A stretch of 10,431 bases of DNA, taken from the NCBI GenBank assembly GCA_026389975.1, contig JAPLGV010000193.1:1-10431 (forward strand), written 5' to 3'. The notes below the pieces were generated by a model. The model was given only the letters and a program-made list of their open reading frames with translations, had not been told where the DNA came from and ran no database searches. The stretch is from Chloroflexota bacterium (GTDB lineage: Bacteria > Chloroflexota > Anaerolineae > Anaerolineales > Villigracilaceae). The translations under genes and the position numbers were made by a program. This document shows positions 1 to 7,028 of the stretch, piece by piece; within the stretch, counting starts at the first letter, position 1, and each line of letters begins with the position of its first letter.

Positions 1-43
1 AATACTAGACCAGAATCAGTGTAAGCCGTAGTCGTTCTGAATA

Positions 44-71
44 AAAAATCCGCCTTTCACGGCGGATTTTT
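44..71. terminator. bidirectional rho-independent terminator
   Basis: A perfect 11-bp stem (44-54 paired with 61-71, loop TTTCAC) has an A-run on its left arm and a T-run on its right arm, so it can end transcription from either side. No gene is visible to its left within the window, so it probably serves a gene outside the window, or the minus-strand catalase transcript as a back-up. A dispersed palindromic repeat starts 3 nt after it. Confidence 0.7.
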
Positions 72-73
72 GG

Positions 74-140
74 ATGCCCCCAAGGGGATACCGTATATAC
101 GGATACAAAGATGAGATGGTTATTGTAAATCCCTGATTTT
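74..140 (+). repeat. dispersed palindromic repeat, copy 1
   Basis: This stretch is similar to 6871-6962 in the same orientation. Shared blocks are a C-run before AAGGGGATAC, a TATAtACGGATA block, AAAGATGAGA, and CTGATTTT exactly 16 nt after AAAGATGAGA in both copies. In this copy the tip is a simple CCCC-CAA-GGGG hairpin, followed by the perfect 12-bp palindrome CCGTATATACGG at 91-102. It resembles REP-like intergenic repeats; the exact ends cannot be set from two diverged copies. Confidence 0.5.
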
Positions 141-244
141 TCGATGTATAAAGTGTCAGACTCGCCCGGCTCGATTGCAATAATCTGCCCAGAAGTTAAG
201 CTGATGAAATATTTGTGATCGTGATTAATTTCTTTAGAGAAGTG

Positions 245-283
245 CAAACAACCTCTTCTACAAAGGGCAGGAGAGGTTGTTTG
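245..283 (-). terminator. probable terminator of the catalase gene
   Basis: A perfect 12-bp stem (245-256 with 272-283), extendable by about 3 pairs inward, lies about 70 nt past the catalase stop codon on the minus strand. The arm leaving the hairpin on the minus strand ends in GTTGTTTG followed by a pyrimidine-rich CACTTCTC, an imperfect U-tract. The rest of the gap (284-352) shows nothing I recognise. Confidence 0.55.
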
Positions 284-352
284 TTGAGTGCCAATTTTAT
301 GACTTTGCGAGACTTGCGCCGCGGCCTACCTTTTATTTAGAAGTCTTTTGGT

Positions 353-1870
353 TTAGCGCCCGTAGTTTTCTTCGGATGTTTTCTCGAACAGGTCTTTGAG
401 TGGCAGTTTCGCCCAGGCGGCGAATTTTTCCATATCCAGGCCGAGTTTCTTGGCCGCACCGCGGCCATAATCGGGGTCGGCCTTGTAAAAATGCACCAGC
501 TGGCGGACCAGGATGCGTTCCGGAACGCCCTGCATGGCTTCTGCCAGGTTGCTGAAGAGCTGTTCCTTCTGACTGGCGTTCATCAGACGGAAGAGAGCCC
601 CGGGCTGGATGAAGTCATCAGCGCCCTCGCGGGGGTTGTAGCGGTCAGCGTCGCCGGAGATCTTGAGCGGGGGTTCCAGGTAGCGCGGGTCTTCCACCGG
701 GCCGCCGAAGCTGTTCGCTTCGTAGTTGACTGCGCCGCCGAAATTACCGTCTGAACGCATGTTGCCGTCGCGGTGATAGGTGTTGACTTCGGTGTGCGGC
801 TGGTTGACCGGCAGGGAAGCGTAGTTGACGCCAACACGATAGCGGTGCGCGTCGGCGTAAGACATCAGGCGCGCCTGGAGCATCTTATCGGGCGAGAAAC
901 CGATTCCAGGAACGATGTTGGAAGGCTCAAAAGCGGCCTGTTCGATCTCGGCGAAGTAGTTCTCGGCGTTGCGGTTCAATTCCAGGATGCCAACCTCGAT
1001 CAGCGGGTAATCGGCGTGCGGCCAAACTTTGGTCAGGTCGAAGGGGTTGATATGGTAGGTCTCCGCTTCGGTTTCGGGCATCACCTGCACGCTGAATTTC
1101 CACTTGGGGAAATCACCGCGCTTGATGGCCTCGAACAGGTCACGCTGGGAACTTTCGCGGTCTTTTGCCACGACAGCTTCGCCCTCGGCGTTCGTCCAGT
1201 TTTTAATGCCCTGCATGACTTTGAAGTGGAATTTGACCCAGAAGCGTTCGTTTTTGTCGTTGATGAAGCTGTAGGTGTGGCTGCCAAAGCCGTTGACGAA
1301 ACGATAGCCCTGCGGCAAGCCGCGGTCGCTGAACAAAATCGTTACTTGGTGCAGGCTCTCGGGCGAGAGTGACCAGAAATCCCACATGGCGGTAGCGGAG
1401 CGCATATTGGTCTTGGGGTCGCGTTTCTGGGTATGAATGAAGTCGCTGAATTTGTAGGCGTCACGGACGAAGAAGACCGGGGTGTTGTTGCCCACCATGT
1501 CCCAGTTGCCTTCCTCGGTGTAGAACTTGATGGCAAAGCCGCGCACGTCGCGCTCGGCATCCGCCGCACCGCGTTCCCCGGCGACGGTGGAGAAACGCTG
1601 TAGGCAGGGGGTCTGCTTGCCGACTTTGGAAAAAACGGCGGCTTTGGAGTAGCGTGTGATGTCTTTGGTGACGGTAAAGGTGCCGAACGCGCCGGAGCCT
1701 TTGGCATGCACCACGCGTTCGGGCACGCGCTCGCGGTTGAAGGTGGCCATCTTTTCAAGCAGTTGATAATCCTGCATCAGCAGGGGGCCGCGCGGGCCGG
1801 CTGTCAGCGAATTCTGATTATCGCCGATTGGATTGCCGTGTGCGGTGGTTAGTTTCTTCTTTTTAGCCAT
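353..1870 (-). CDS. katA: monofunctional heme catalase, small-subunit type (KatA)
   Basis: Breaks down hydrogen peroxide to water and oxygen using heme b; a cytoplasmic enzyme, normally a tetramer. The 505-residue length fits small-subunit (clade 3-like) catalases, without the C-terminal flavodoxin-like domain of large ones. Key residues are in place: distal His55 in RVVHAKG, distal Asn128 in VGNNTPVFF, and the heme-ligand Tyr338 in RLMSYADAHRYR with Arg334 beside it. The spacing His-Asn-Tyr (73 and 283) matches the mammalian enzyme. No signal peptide; the N-terminus is a Lys-rich MAKKKK. The start is supported by AAGGAG 7 nt upstream. The gene follows perR on the same strand after a 158-bp gap that holds two Fur/PerR-like boxes, so peroxide control is likely. 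It appears intact. Confidence 0.97.
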   Translation of the reverse strand: MAKKKKLTTAHGNPIGDNQNSLTAGPRGPLLMQDYQLLEKMATFNRERVPERVVHAKGSGAFGTFTVTKDITRYSKAAVFSKVGKQTPCLQRFSTVAGERGAADAERDVRGFAIKFYTEEGNWDMVGNNTPVFFVRDAYKFSDFIHTQKRDPKTNMRSATAMWDFWSLSPESLHQVTILFSDRGLPQGYRFVNGFGSHTYSFINDKNERFWVKFHFKVMQGIKNWTNAEGEAVVAKDRESSQRDLFEAIKRGDFPKWKFSVQVMPETEAETYHINPFDLTKVWPHADYPLIEVGILELNRNAENYFAEIEQAAFEPSNIVPGIGFSPDKMLQARLMSYADAHRYRVGVNYASLPVNQPHTEVNTYHRDGNMRSDGNFGGAVNYEANSFGGPVEDPRYLEPPLKISGDADRYNPREGADDFIQPGALFRLMNASQKEQLFSNLAEAMQGVPERILVRQLVHFYKADPDYGRGAAKKLGLDMEKFAAWAKLPLKDLFEKTSEENYGR

Positions 1871-1906
1871 CGGAATCTCCTTATCTGAAATGTAATGAAC
1901 AGGTTT

Positions 1907-1935
1907 TGTATATCAGCTTGCGCCTGGGTTGGGAA
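1907..1935 (-). promoter_or_regulatory. candidate katA promoter
   Basis: On the minus strand TTCCCA (1930-1935) and TATACA (1907-1912) are separated by 17 nt, a weak sigma-70 type match that lies 37 nt upstream of the katA start codon. The two PerR-like boxes then sit just upstream of the -35. A promoter inside the boxes is also possible, so the assignment is tentative. Confidence 0.3.
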
Positions 1936-1968
1936 AGTGATCATCATCTTTGTTCTGCCGCCTCCTTT

Positions 1969-2000
1969 TGATAACAATTACTATTTGATAATAATTGTCC
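1969..2000 (-). promoter_or_regulatory. two tandem Fur/PerR-like boxes upstream of katA
   Basis: On the plus strand, TGATAACAATTACTA (1969-1983) and TGATAATAATTGTCC (1986-2000) are direct copies 17 nt apart. Each matches the classical 7-1-7 Per box (TTATAAT-N-ATTATAA) at about 10 of 14 positions, counted by eye. They share the TGATAAy-A-ATT core with the palindrome in front of perR at 2498-2510. The expected ligand is the PerR protein encoded next door. The binding claim is inference. Confidence 0.55.
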
Positions 2001-2028
2001 ATAGTGGACAAAAAAAAGAGAGGACCCA

Positions 2029-2466
2029 TTAACCGCTTTTTCTGCAATCGGGGCAAAGCCCGTAGAACAAGAGTTGGGGGCGGACGATCTGATAACCTGA
2101 AGTTTTCTCCAACCTTTTTATAGAAGGCGGGTCAAGTTCGAGATCTCCATCTTCGATCTTGTTGCATTGCATGCAGATTAAATGCGGGTGGGGATGAGGG
2201 CGATTGCCGTCATAGTGACTATCATCCCGCAGGTCGATCTCCAATACCTGGTTCATTTCCTTGAGCAGAGCCAGGGTTTTGTAAACAGTCGCCTGACTCA
2301 TGGTCGGGAACTGGGTCCTGATTTTTGCATAGAGCTGAGCCGCGCTGGGATGCCCTTCGCTGGCGGCAATCAAACGCACCAACTCGACCCGCTGGGGTGT
2401 CAGCCGGAAATCGCGTTCTCTCAGCGTAGTGATCAACTCGTCAAATCGGACTTTTGGATCAGGCAT
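2029..2466 (-). CDS. perR: Fur-family peroxide-responsive regulator (PerR type)
   Basis: A 145-residue Fur-family repressor: N-terminal winged helix (about 1-85; RLTPQR and the recognition helix in MSQATVYKTL, 56-65) and a C-terminal metal-binding dimer domain. Two CxxC pairs (Cys98/101 and Cys138/141) form the structural zinc site. The regulatory-site ligands of Bacillus PerR all have counterparts: His39, Asp86, His93, His95 and Asp106. Asp86 sits where Fur proteins carry Glu, which favours PerR over Fur; one extra residue lies between Asp86 and His93, and an additional His91 is present. Iron-catalysed oxidation of such His residues is how PerR senses peroxide. Its position directly upstream of catalase fits. 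The start lacks a clear Shine-Dalgarno, so the mRNA may be leaderless or weakly translated. Confidence 0.9.
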   Translation of the reverse strand: MPDPKVRFDELITTLRERDFRLTPQRVELVRLIAASEGHPSAAQLYAKIRTQFPTMSQATVYKTLALLKEMNQVLEIDLRDDSHYDGNRPHPHPHLICMQCNKIEDGDLELDPPSIKRLEKTSGYQIVRPQLLFYGLCPDCRKSG

Positions 2467-2497
2467 AGGGAGTATTTTTCGAAAGAAAATCTTTATA

Positions 2498-2510
2498 GAT
2501 AATGATTATC
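2498..2510 (-). promoter_or_regulatory. Fur/PerR-like box in front of perR
   Basis: GATAATGATTATC is a perfect 6-1-6 palindrome centred 38 nt upstream of the perR start codon. The ATAAT-N-ATTAT core is that of the Per and Fur boxes. It suggests that the regulator represses its own gene, as is usual in the family. A second palindrome, CAAGTATACTTG (2513-2524), lies 2 nt further upstream. Confidence 0.65.
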
Positions 2511-2624
2511 CACAAGTATACTTGATGAAATTGGAAATAACAAGACATGCAAGGTAGTAAATCAAAAATGAGCACCAGTTTTTGACGAAGTGAGAGCAGA
2601 GCTTACTTTGCTCTTGTTCTTTGT

Positions 2625-4460
2625 CTAAATCTCCTCGCCTTTAAACTGACTCAGATATAGGTGATGGTAGAAGCCGTGTTGGTCAAGCAGTTGCTGGTGC
2701 GTGCCCTTCTCAACAATCTCACCATCCTTGATAACCAACAACTCGTCGGCATCCCGGATGGTGCTCAGGCGGTGGGCGATGACAAAACTTGTACGGCCTT
2801 CCATCAAGCGCAGGAGCGCATTCTGGATGCGGACTTCGGTACGCGTGTCTACGCTGCTGGTGGCTTCGTCCAGGATCAAAATCGAGGGGTCGGCCAGGAT
2901 GGCGCGCGCGATGGATAACATCTGCCGCTGGCCCTGGCTCAAGTTGCTGGCCCGTTCCGAAAGCATAGTCTGGTAGCCTTGCGGCAATTTCCGAATGAAG
3001 TGGTCGGCATCCGCCATTCTGGCGGCCTCGATGACTTCCTCGTCTGTGGCGTCCAGCCGCCCGTAACGGATGTTTTCCATCACCGAGGCGGCAAACAGGA
3101 AGGTATCTTGCAAAACCAGCCCCAACTCTCGGCGCAGGTCATCCTTTTTGATCTGTCGGATGTCTGTGCCGTCAATGCTGATCCGGCCCGCATCCGTCTC
3201 ATAGAATCTCGTGAGCAGGTTGACAAGGGTGGTTTTTCCTGCCCCCGTCGGGCCGACCAGGGCCACGGTCTCGCCCGGTTTCGCTTCCAGGGACATGTTC
3301 TTGATGATCGGCTTTTCTGGGGTGTAACTGAACTGGACGTTCTCGAAGATCACGTGTCCCTGCACTTTATCCATGGATGCCGCCTCAGAGGCGTCATCGA
3401 CCTCTGACGGCGTGTCAATGATCTCGAAGACGCGTTCCGCTCCTGCCAGTGCGGCCTGGATGGAGTTGTACATATTTGCCAACTGGCGCAGGGGGTTGAT
3501 GAAATTACGTCCGTAGCTGATGAACGTGACAATGGTGCCAACCGTTACCAGGTCCTTCAATGCCAGCCAGCCGCCCAGCCCAGCGATGACAATGACAAAC
3601 AGGTTTCCCAGTTGGTTGGTCAGCGGCATCAGCAGCAGGGCATAGGAGTTGGCGTAGACGGCTGAACGATATACTTCCTGGTTGTGCAAGCGGAAATTCT
3701 CGATCGCTGAATCGTTGCGGCGGAAAGCCTTGACCACCCGCTGGCCGCTAATGACTTCCTCCATGACGCCGTTCAGGTTCCCCAGGGATTTCTGCAAATC
3801 CCGGAACCCCTTGCGAGTGTAGCGGGCGACAAAATCCGTAAACCAGAACATGATGGGCACCACAACCACCGCAGCCAGCGCCAGCCAGAAATTCAATACG
3901 AACATGGCGACCAGAATCCCGAACAGCGAAAGCACACTGGCGAGCAGGGCCACCACGTTCTGCGAAACGGCCTGGTTGATTGCGTCAATATCGTTGGTCA
4001 GGCGGCTCATCAACTCGCCCGCGGTGTGGTTGTCAAAGAAGCGCAGGGTGAGGGTCTGGAGATGCCCGAACAGGTCGCGCCGCACGCCCTTGAGTGCTTT
4101 CTGCGATATTCCAGCCATCATCCAACCAGAGATGGCGTCGGCCAGGTTGCCGAGCAGGAAAATGACCAGCATCCAGATGGCAATCACCGCCAGCCCGGCC
4201 GCGTCTTTGGTGGCGATGAAGCCGTCAATGGCCTTGCCCATCAGGTAGGGGCCAATCAGCCCGAGCACGGTTGAAATAAGCACGAAACCCAGTACTACAA
4301 CCATGGCGGTTTTGTAGGGGCCAAGATAGGGCAACAACCGCCTCAGCGCCCGGCGCGGGTCGCGCGCTTTTTCGATCTTCCCGGGCTGGGCCGGGCCTCT
4401 GCCCACCATTCGGGTGCGGAAATCGCTGCCGCTTTGTCGCTCAGATGTTTGGTTTGCCAT
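2625..4460 (-). CDS. ABC exporter half-transporter, intact Walker B subunit (multidrug/lipid type)
   Basis: Second member of a heterodimeric ABC exporter. A type-I exporter membrane domain (about residues 40-345, six hydrophobic helices) is followed by a nucleotide-binding domain: Walker A GPTGAGKTT (403-411), Q-loop Gln451, signature LSQGQ (507-511), Walker B with catalytic Glu532, switch His563. Glu and His are canonical, but the signature has Gln in place of the first Gly, a change expected in the degenerate site it would share with its partner. I chose the start at 4460 (MANQTSE, 611 aa): it has GGAG 9 nt upstream and lies 4 nt after the stop of the upstream gene, whereas a longer reading from 4577 would overlap that gene by 113 nt. 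The roughly 40 residues before the first helix are polar. The substrate cannot be read from sequence. Confidence 0.93.
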   Translation of the reverse strand: MANQTSERQSGSDFRTRMVGRGPAQPGKIEKARDPRRALRRLLPYLGPYKTAMVVVLGFVLISTVLGLIGPYLMGKAIDGFIATKDAAGLAVIAIWMLVIFLLGNLADAISGWMMAGISQKALKGVRRDLFGHLQTLTLRFFDNHTAGELMSRLTNDIDAINQAVSQNVVALLASVLSLFGILVAMFVLNFWLALAAVVVVPIMFWFTDFVARYTRKGFRDLQKSLGNLNGVMEEVISGQRVVKAFRRNDSAIENFRLHNQEVYRSAVYANSYALLLMPLTNQLGNLFVIVIAGLGGWLALKDLVTVGTIVTFISYGRNFINPLRQLANMYNSIQAALAGAERVFEIIDTPSEVDDASEAASMDKVQGHVIFENVQFSYTPEKPIIKNMSLEAKPGETVALVGPTGAGKTTLVNLLTRFYETDAGRISIDGTDIRQIKKDDLRRELGLVLQDTFLFAASVMENIRYGRLDATDEEVIEAARMADADHFIRKLPQGYQTMLSERASNLSQGQRQMLSIARAILADPSILILDEATSSVDTRTEVRIQNALLRLMEGRTSFVIAHRLSTIRDADELLVIKDGEIVEKGTHQQLLDQHGFYHHLYLSQFKGEEI

Positions 4461-4464
4461 ACCG

Positions 4465-6210
4465 CTAAGCTCCGTTGACGCCGTTCCCCAACTGGGAGGC
4501 GTAGATTTCCTGATAAATTGGGCTGGACTTGAGCAACTGGCGATGCGTCCCCTCCGCTGCAATGCGGCCTTTCTCAATGACGATGATCTTATCGGCCTTC
4601 AGTACGGTACTGATGCGTTGGGCCACCACGAAACACGTGCGGCCTTGCATTAACTCGTCCAACGCCGCCTGGATTTTTGTCTCCGTCTCCACGTCCACCG
4701 AACTGGTGCTGTCATCCAGGATCAGAATGGAGGGGCGGGTCAGCAGGGCGCGCGCAATGGCGATGCGCTGCTTCTGTCCGCCGGAGAGGTTGACACCGCG
4801 CTCCTCCACATGCGTGTCGTAACCAGCTTCCATGTCCAGGATGAACTCGTGTGCCTGGGCTGCTTTGGCCGCCGCAACAACCTCCTCGTCGCTGGCCTCC
4901 GGGCGGCCGTAGCGGATGTTGTCCCGCACCGTACCAGAGAAGAGCACCGTTTCCTGCGGGACGATCCCCACCTGGGCCAGCAGCGAATCCTGTCGGACCT
5001 GGCGGATGTCCACCCCGTCGATCAGGATACGCCCCTCCGATGCGTCGTAAAAGCGCGGGATCAGGTTGATGAGCGTGGACTTGCCTGCCCCGGTTGCGCC
5101 CAGGATGGCGACCGTCTGCCCCGGCTCGACAGTCAGGTTGATCCCTTCCAGCACGGTCGTATCCGTGGAGCCGTTGTAGTGGAAGCCTACGTTTTCAAAG
5201 ACGACGCGTGGCCTGGTGGAAGCCGGCAGGGTGGACGCGCCCGGCGCGTCCTGGACCTCGGGCACTTCCTCCAGCACCTCGTTGACGCGCTCCGCCGAGG
5301 CCATCCCCGCCGCCCAGACGTTTGCCAGGTTAACCATAATCATCAACGGCCCCAGCGCGGTCTGCAGGTAGTTGATGAAGGCCACGAGTTGCCCGGTGGT
5401 TACGTTGCCGTGGATGGACTGTAAACCGCCCGCCCAGAGGACGATAACAATCCCGATGTTCACGCAAACGCTCAGCGCCGGGCCCATGGTGGACATGAAT
5501 TGCATGACTTTGATATTGCGGTCGGTGAAGTCCTCGTTGGCCGCCTCGAAGCGTCCGGCTTCGTGGTGGGCGCGTACAAATGCCTTGACCACCCGTACTC
5601 CGGCGATGTTTTCCTGCAAGACGGTGTTGAGCCTGTCCAGTTTCTGCTGTATGGTCAGGAAGAATGGCCCCATCTTAACGGCGAAGAACACAATAATGGC
5701 CGATGTCACCAGCAGCAGCGGGAGCATGGTCAGCGCCAGGTGTTGGTCGGTGTTGAACATCAGGATGATGCTGCCGATCATGATCAACGGGGCGCGTGTG
5801 CCAATCCGCAGGGAAATCTGTACCACGCGTTGGATGACGCTCGAATCACTGGAGAGACGCACCATCAATTGGCCGGTCTTCAGGCGGTCGAGGTTGCCGA
5901 AAGAGAAAGATTGGATCTTGAGGAAGAGCGCCTCACGCAGGTCGCGCGCCACGCTTTCGCCCACCTGCACCGAGTAATTGTTGTTCCCTATAGCGAACAG
6001 GGTATCCAGAATGGAAATGCCCAGCATCAGCAGGAAGGTGCTTGTCACCACTTTCATATCCTGCGGGGTGATACCCTGGTCAATGATGCGCTGCACCAGG
6101 CGGGGGATGGCCAGGTCCATGAGGACAACTACAACCAGCAATGCCAGCGATAGAAGGCTTTTCTTCCAATACGGTTTAACGAATCGGAGTAGTTTGAATA
6201 CTTGTTTCAT
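4465..6210 (-). CDS. ABC exporter half-transporter, degenerate Walker B subunit (multidrug/lipid type)
   Basis: First ABC subunit of the operon, 581 residues. Membrane domain at about 1-310, then the ATPase domain: Walker A GATGAGKST (371-379), Q-loop Gln419, canonical signature LSGGQ (475-479), Walker B ending in Asp499-Asp500, and AQRIST at the switch position. The catalytic Glu is therefore replaced by Asp500 and the switch His by Gln531. These are hallmarks of the inactive-site subunit in heterodimeric exporters such as TM287/288 and BmrCD. Together with the LSQGQ signature of the next gene it forms the non-hydrolysing site; its own LSGGQ completes the active site on the partner. The start is 3 nt downstream of the marR stop and lacks a good Shine-Dalgarno, so translational coupling to marR is likely. 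Confidence 0.93.
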   Translation of the reverse strand: MKQVFKLLRFVKPYWKKSLLSLALLVVVVLMDLAIPRLVQRIIDQGITPQDMKVVTSTFLLMLGISILDTLFAIGNNNYSVQVGESVARDLREALFLKIQSFSFGNLDRLKTGQLMVRLSSDSSVIQRVVQISLRIGTRAPLIMIGSIILMFNTDQHLALTMLPLLLVTSAIIVFFAVKMGPFFLTIQQKLDRLNTVLQENIAGVRVVKAFVRAHHEAGRFEAANEDFTDRNIKVMQFMSTMGPALSVCVNIGIVIVLWAGGLQSIHGNVTTGQLVAFINYLQTALGPLMIMVNLANVWAAGMASAERVNEVLEEVPEVQDAPGASTLPASTRPRVVFENVGFHYNGSTDTTVLEGINLTVEPGQTVAILGATGAGKSTLINLIPRFYDASEGRILIDGVDIRQVRQDSLLAQVGIVPQETVLFSGTVRDNIRYGRPEASDEEVVAAAKAAQAHEFILDMEAGYDTHVEERGVNLSGGQKQRIAIARALLTRPSILILDDSTSSVDVETETKIQAALDELMQGRTCFVVAQRISTVLKADKIIVIEKGRIAAEGTHRQLLKSSPIYQEIYASQLGNGVNGA

Positions 6211-6213
6211 AGT

Positions 6214-6663
6214 CTAAAGGATTTTTTTGAGAGATTCCATCGAGCAGGTCAATGCCTGGATTTCGTCGGCGCTCAAGGGTTCAAGAGTCTTCATCATCCA
6301 CTGGCGGGTGTCACCAAAGATGGCATCCATCAGGGCGTTGCCATCGGCTGTCAGGTCCAGTTTTACATGGCGGCGGTCCTGTGGGTCTATGGAGCGAACG
6401 ATAAGTCCCCTGGTCACCAGCAGGTCTACAGACTGGCTGATGGCCGGGCGGCTGATGTCCTTGGCCTCGGCCAACGCGCTGACCGAGTCTCGTCCCCTGC
6501 GGATGTGGCGAAGAATGTGGAACTGTTCAACGGTGATGTTAAACTGCTCCACCGCCACCTCGCGAATGTGGACATGGATCATGCGCCAGAGGGGAGGAAA
6601 GGTCTCCCAGAATACATCCACCGCCTGCCTGAGTTTTTCTGAAGAACGAGTCGATTCGTCCAT
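6214..6663 (-). CDS. MarR-family transcriptional repressor
   Basis: A 149-residue winged-helix regulator. The MarR fold is recognisable from ITVEQFHILRHI (43-54), the recognition helix SRPAISQSVDLLVTRGLI (71-88) and the wing DPQDRRHVKLDLT (93-105), flanked by N- and C-terminal dimerisation helices. The start has GAAGG 5 nt upstream. It is the first gene of a three-gene operon with an ABC exporter pair, a common arrangement in which the repressor releases DNA when it binds the exported or a related compound. A single Cys140 near the C-terminus gives no strong case for redox sensing. The ligand is unknown. Confidence 0.92.
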   Translation of the reverse strand: MDESTRSSEKLRQAVDVFWETFPPLWRMIHVHIREVAVEQFNITVEQFHILRHIRRGRDSVSALAEAKDISRPAISQSVDLLVTRGLIVRSIDPQDRRHVKLDLTADGNALMDAIFGDTRQWMMKTLEPLSADEIQALTCSMESLKKIL

Positions 6664-6687
6664 TTTTTCCTTCTCTCGGAGAATTTG

Positions 6688-6708
6688 ATTAATATTGTTA
6701 ATGGTTAA
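6688..6708 (-). promoter_or_regulatory. candidate MarR operator / promoter of the marR-ABC operon
   Basis: Two overlapping AT-rich inverted repeats, ATTAA-TATTG-TTAAT (6688-6702) and TTAA-TGG-TTAA (6698-6708), lie 25-45 nt upstream of the marR start codon. On the minus strand TCGACA (6709-6714) and TATTAA (6688-6693) could be -35 and -10 elements with a short 15-nt spacer. MarR proteins usually bind such short palindromes over their own promoter. No experiment or alignment backs this. Confidence 0.4.
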
Positions 6709-6806
6709 TTGTCGAAACTATTTTACGAGGTAAAGGAAAGCATGTCAATACCTATGATAGGGTGGGGCCATATTTGCATCGATGAATTGCGCATGCAAAA
6801 CAAATA

Positions 6807-6823
6807 CGCCCTGAATGAGGGCG
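6807..6823 (-). terminator. probable terminator of the sigma factor gene
   Basis: A perfect 6-bp GC stem, CGCCCT-GAATG-AGGGCG on the plus strand, is followed on the minus strand by TATTTGTTTTG, a usable U-rich tail. It lies about 200 nt past the stop of the minus-strand sigma gene and before marR on the same strand. A further hairpin (6847-6869, 8 of 9 pairs) lies between the gene and this one. Confidence 0.45.
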
Positions 6824-6870
6824 CATAAGATAAGAAAGTACCATATGGATAATACGGACTGTATTTTCCA

Positions 6871-6962
6871 GTGCCCCCACCCACAGGGTGCCCTGCGGGC
6901 AAGGGGATACTATATAAACGGATAATAGAAAGATGAGAGGGTGAGGGGCTTTGACTGATTTT
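6871..6962 (+). repeat. dispersed palindromic repeat, copy 2
   Basis: Second copy of the repeat at 74-140, in the same orientation. Here the C-run and the AAGGGGATAC block are separated by 22 extra nt that form two small hairpins, CACCC-ACA-GGGTG (6878-6890) and GCCC-TGC-GGGC (6890-6900), inside an outer C-run/G-run pairing. A short hairpin CTGAT-TTT-ATCAG (6955-6967) closes the right side. With the marR control region and the terminator hairpin, this accounts for most of the 365-nt gap 6664-7028. Confidence 0.5.
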
Positions 6963-7028
6963 ATCAGATCACGTTGTTTTATCTCTCAAACGGCAGAACT
7001 TTCATAGTGACGGAGATTTAGACAGCAG

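Noticed and set aside
5..247. Minus-strand open frame of 80 codons at the left edge
   Set aside because: It starts with TTG inside the arm of the catalase terminator hairpin, runs through a dispersed repeat and a bidirectional terminator, has no ribosome site, and I recognise no domain.
773..1372. Long plus-strand open frame opposite the catalase gene
   Set aside because: It lies wholly antisense to a strongly conserved gene and arises from its codon bias; the same applies to the long antisense frames opposite the ABC and sigma genes.
2593..2614. Hairpin AGAGCA...TGCTCT after the ABC operon as its terminator
   Set aside because: The stem is only 6 bp with a 10-nt loop and has no U-tract on the minus strand.
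4461..4577. N-terminal extension of the downstream ABC subunit by 39 residues
   Set aside because: It overlaps the upstream ABC gene, has no hydrophobic or conserved segment, and the Met at 4460 has a better ribosome site and operon spacing.
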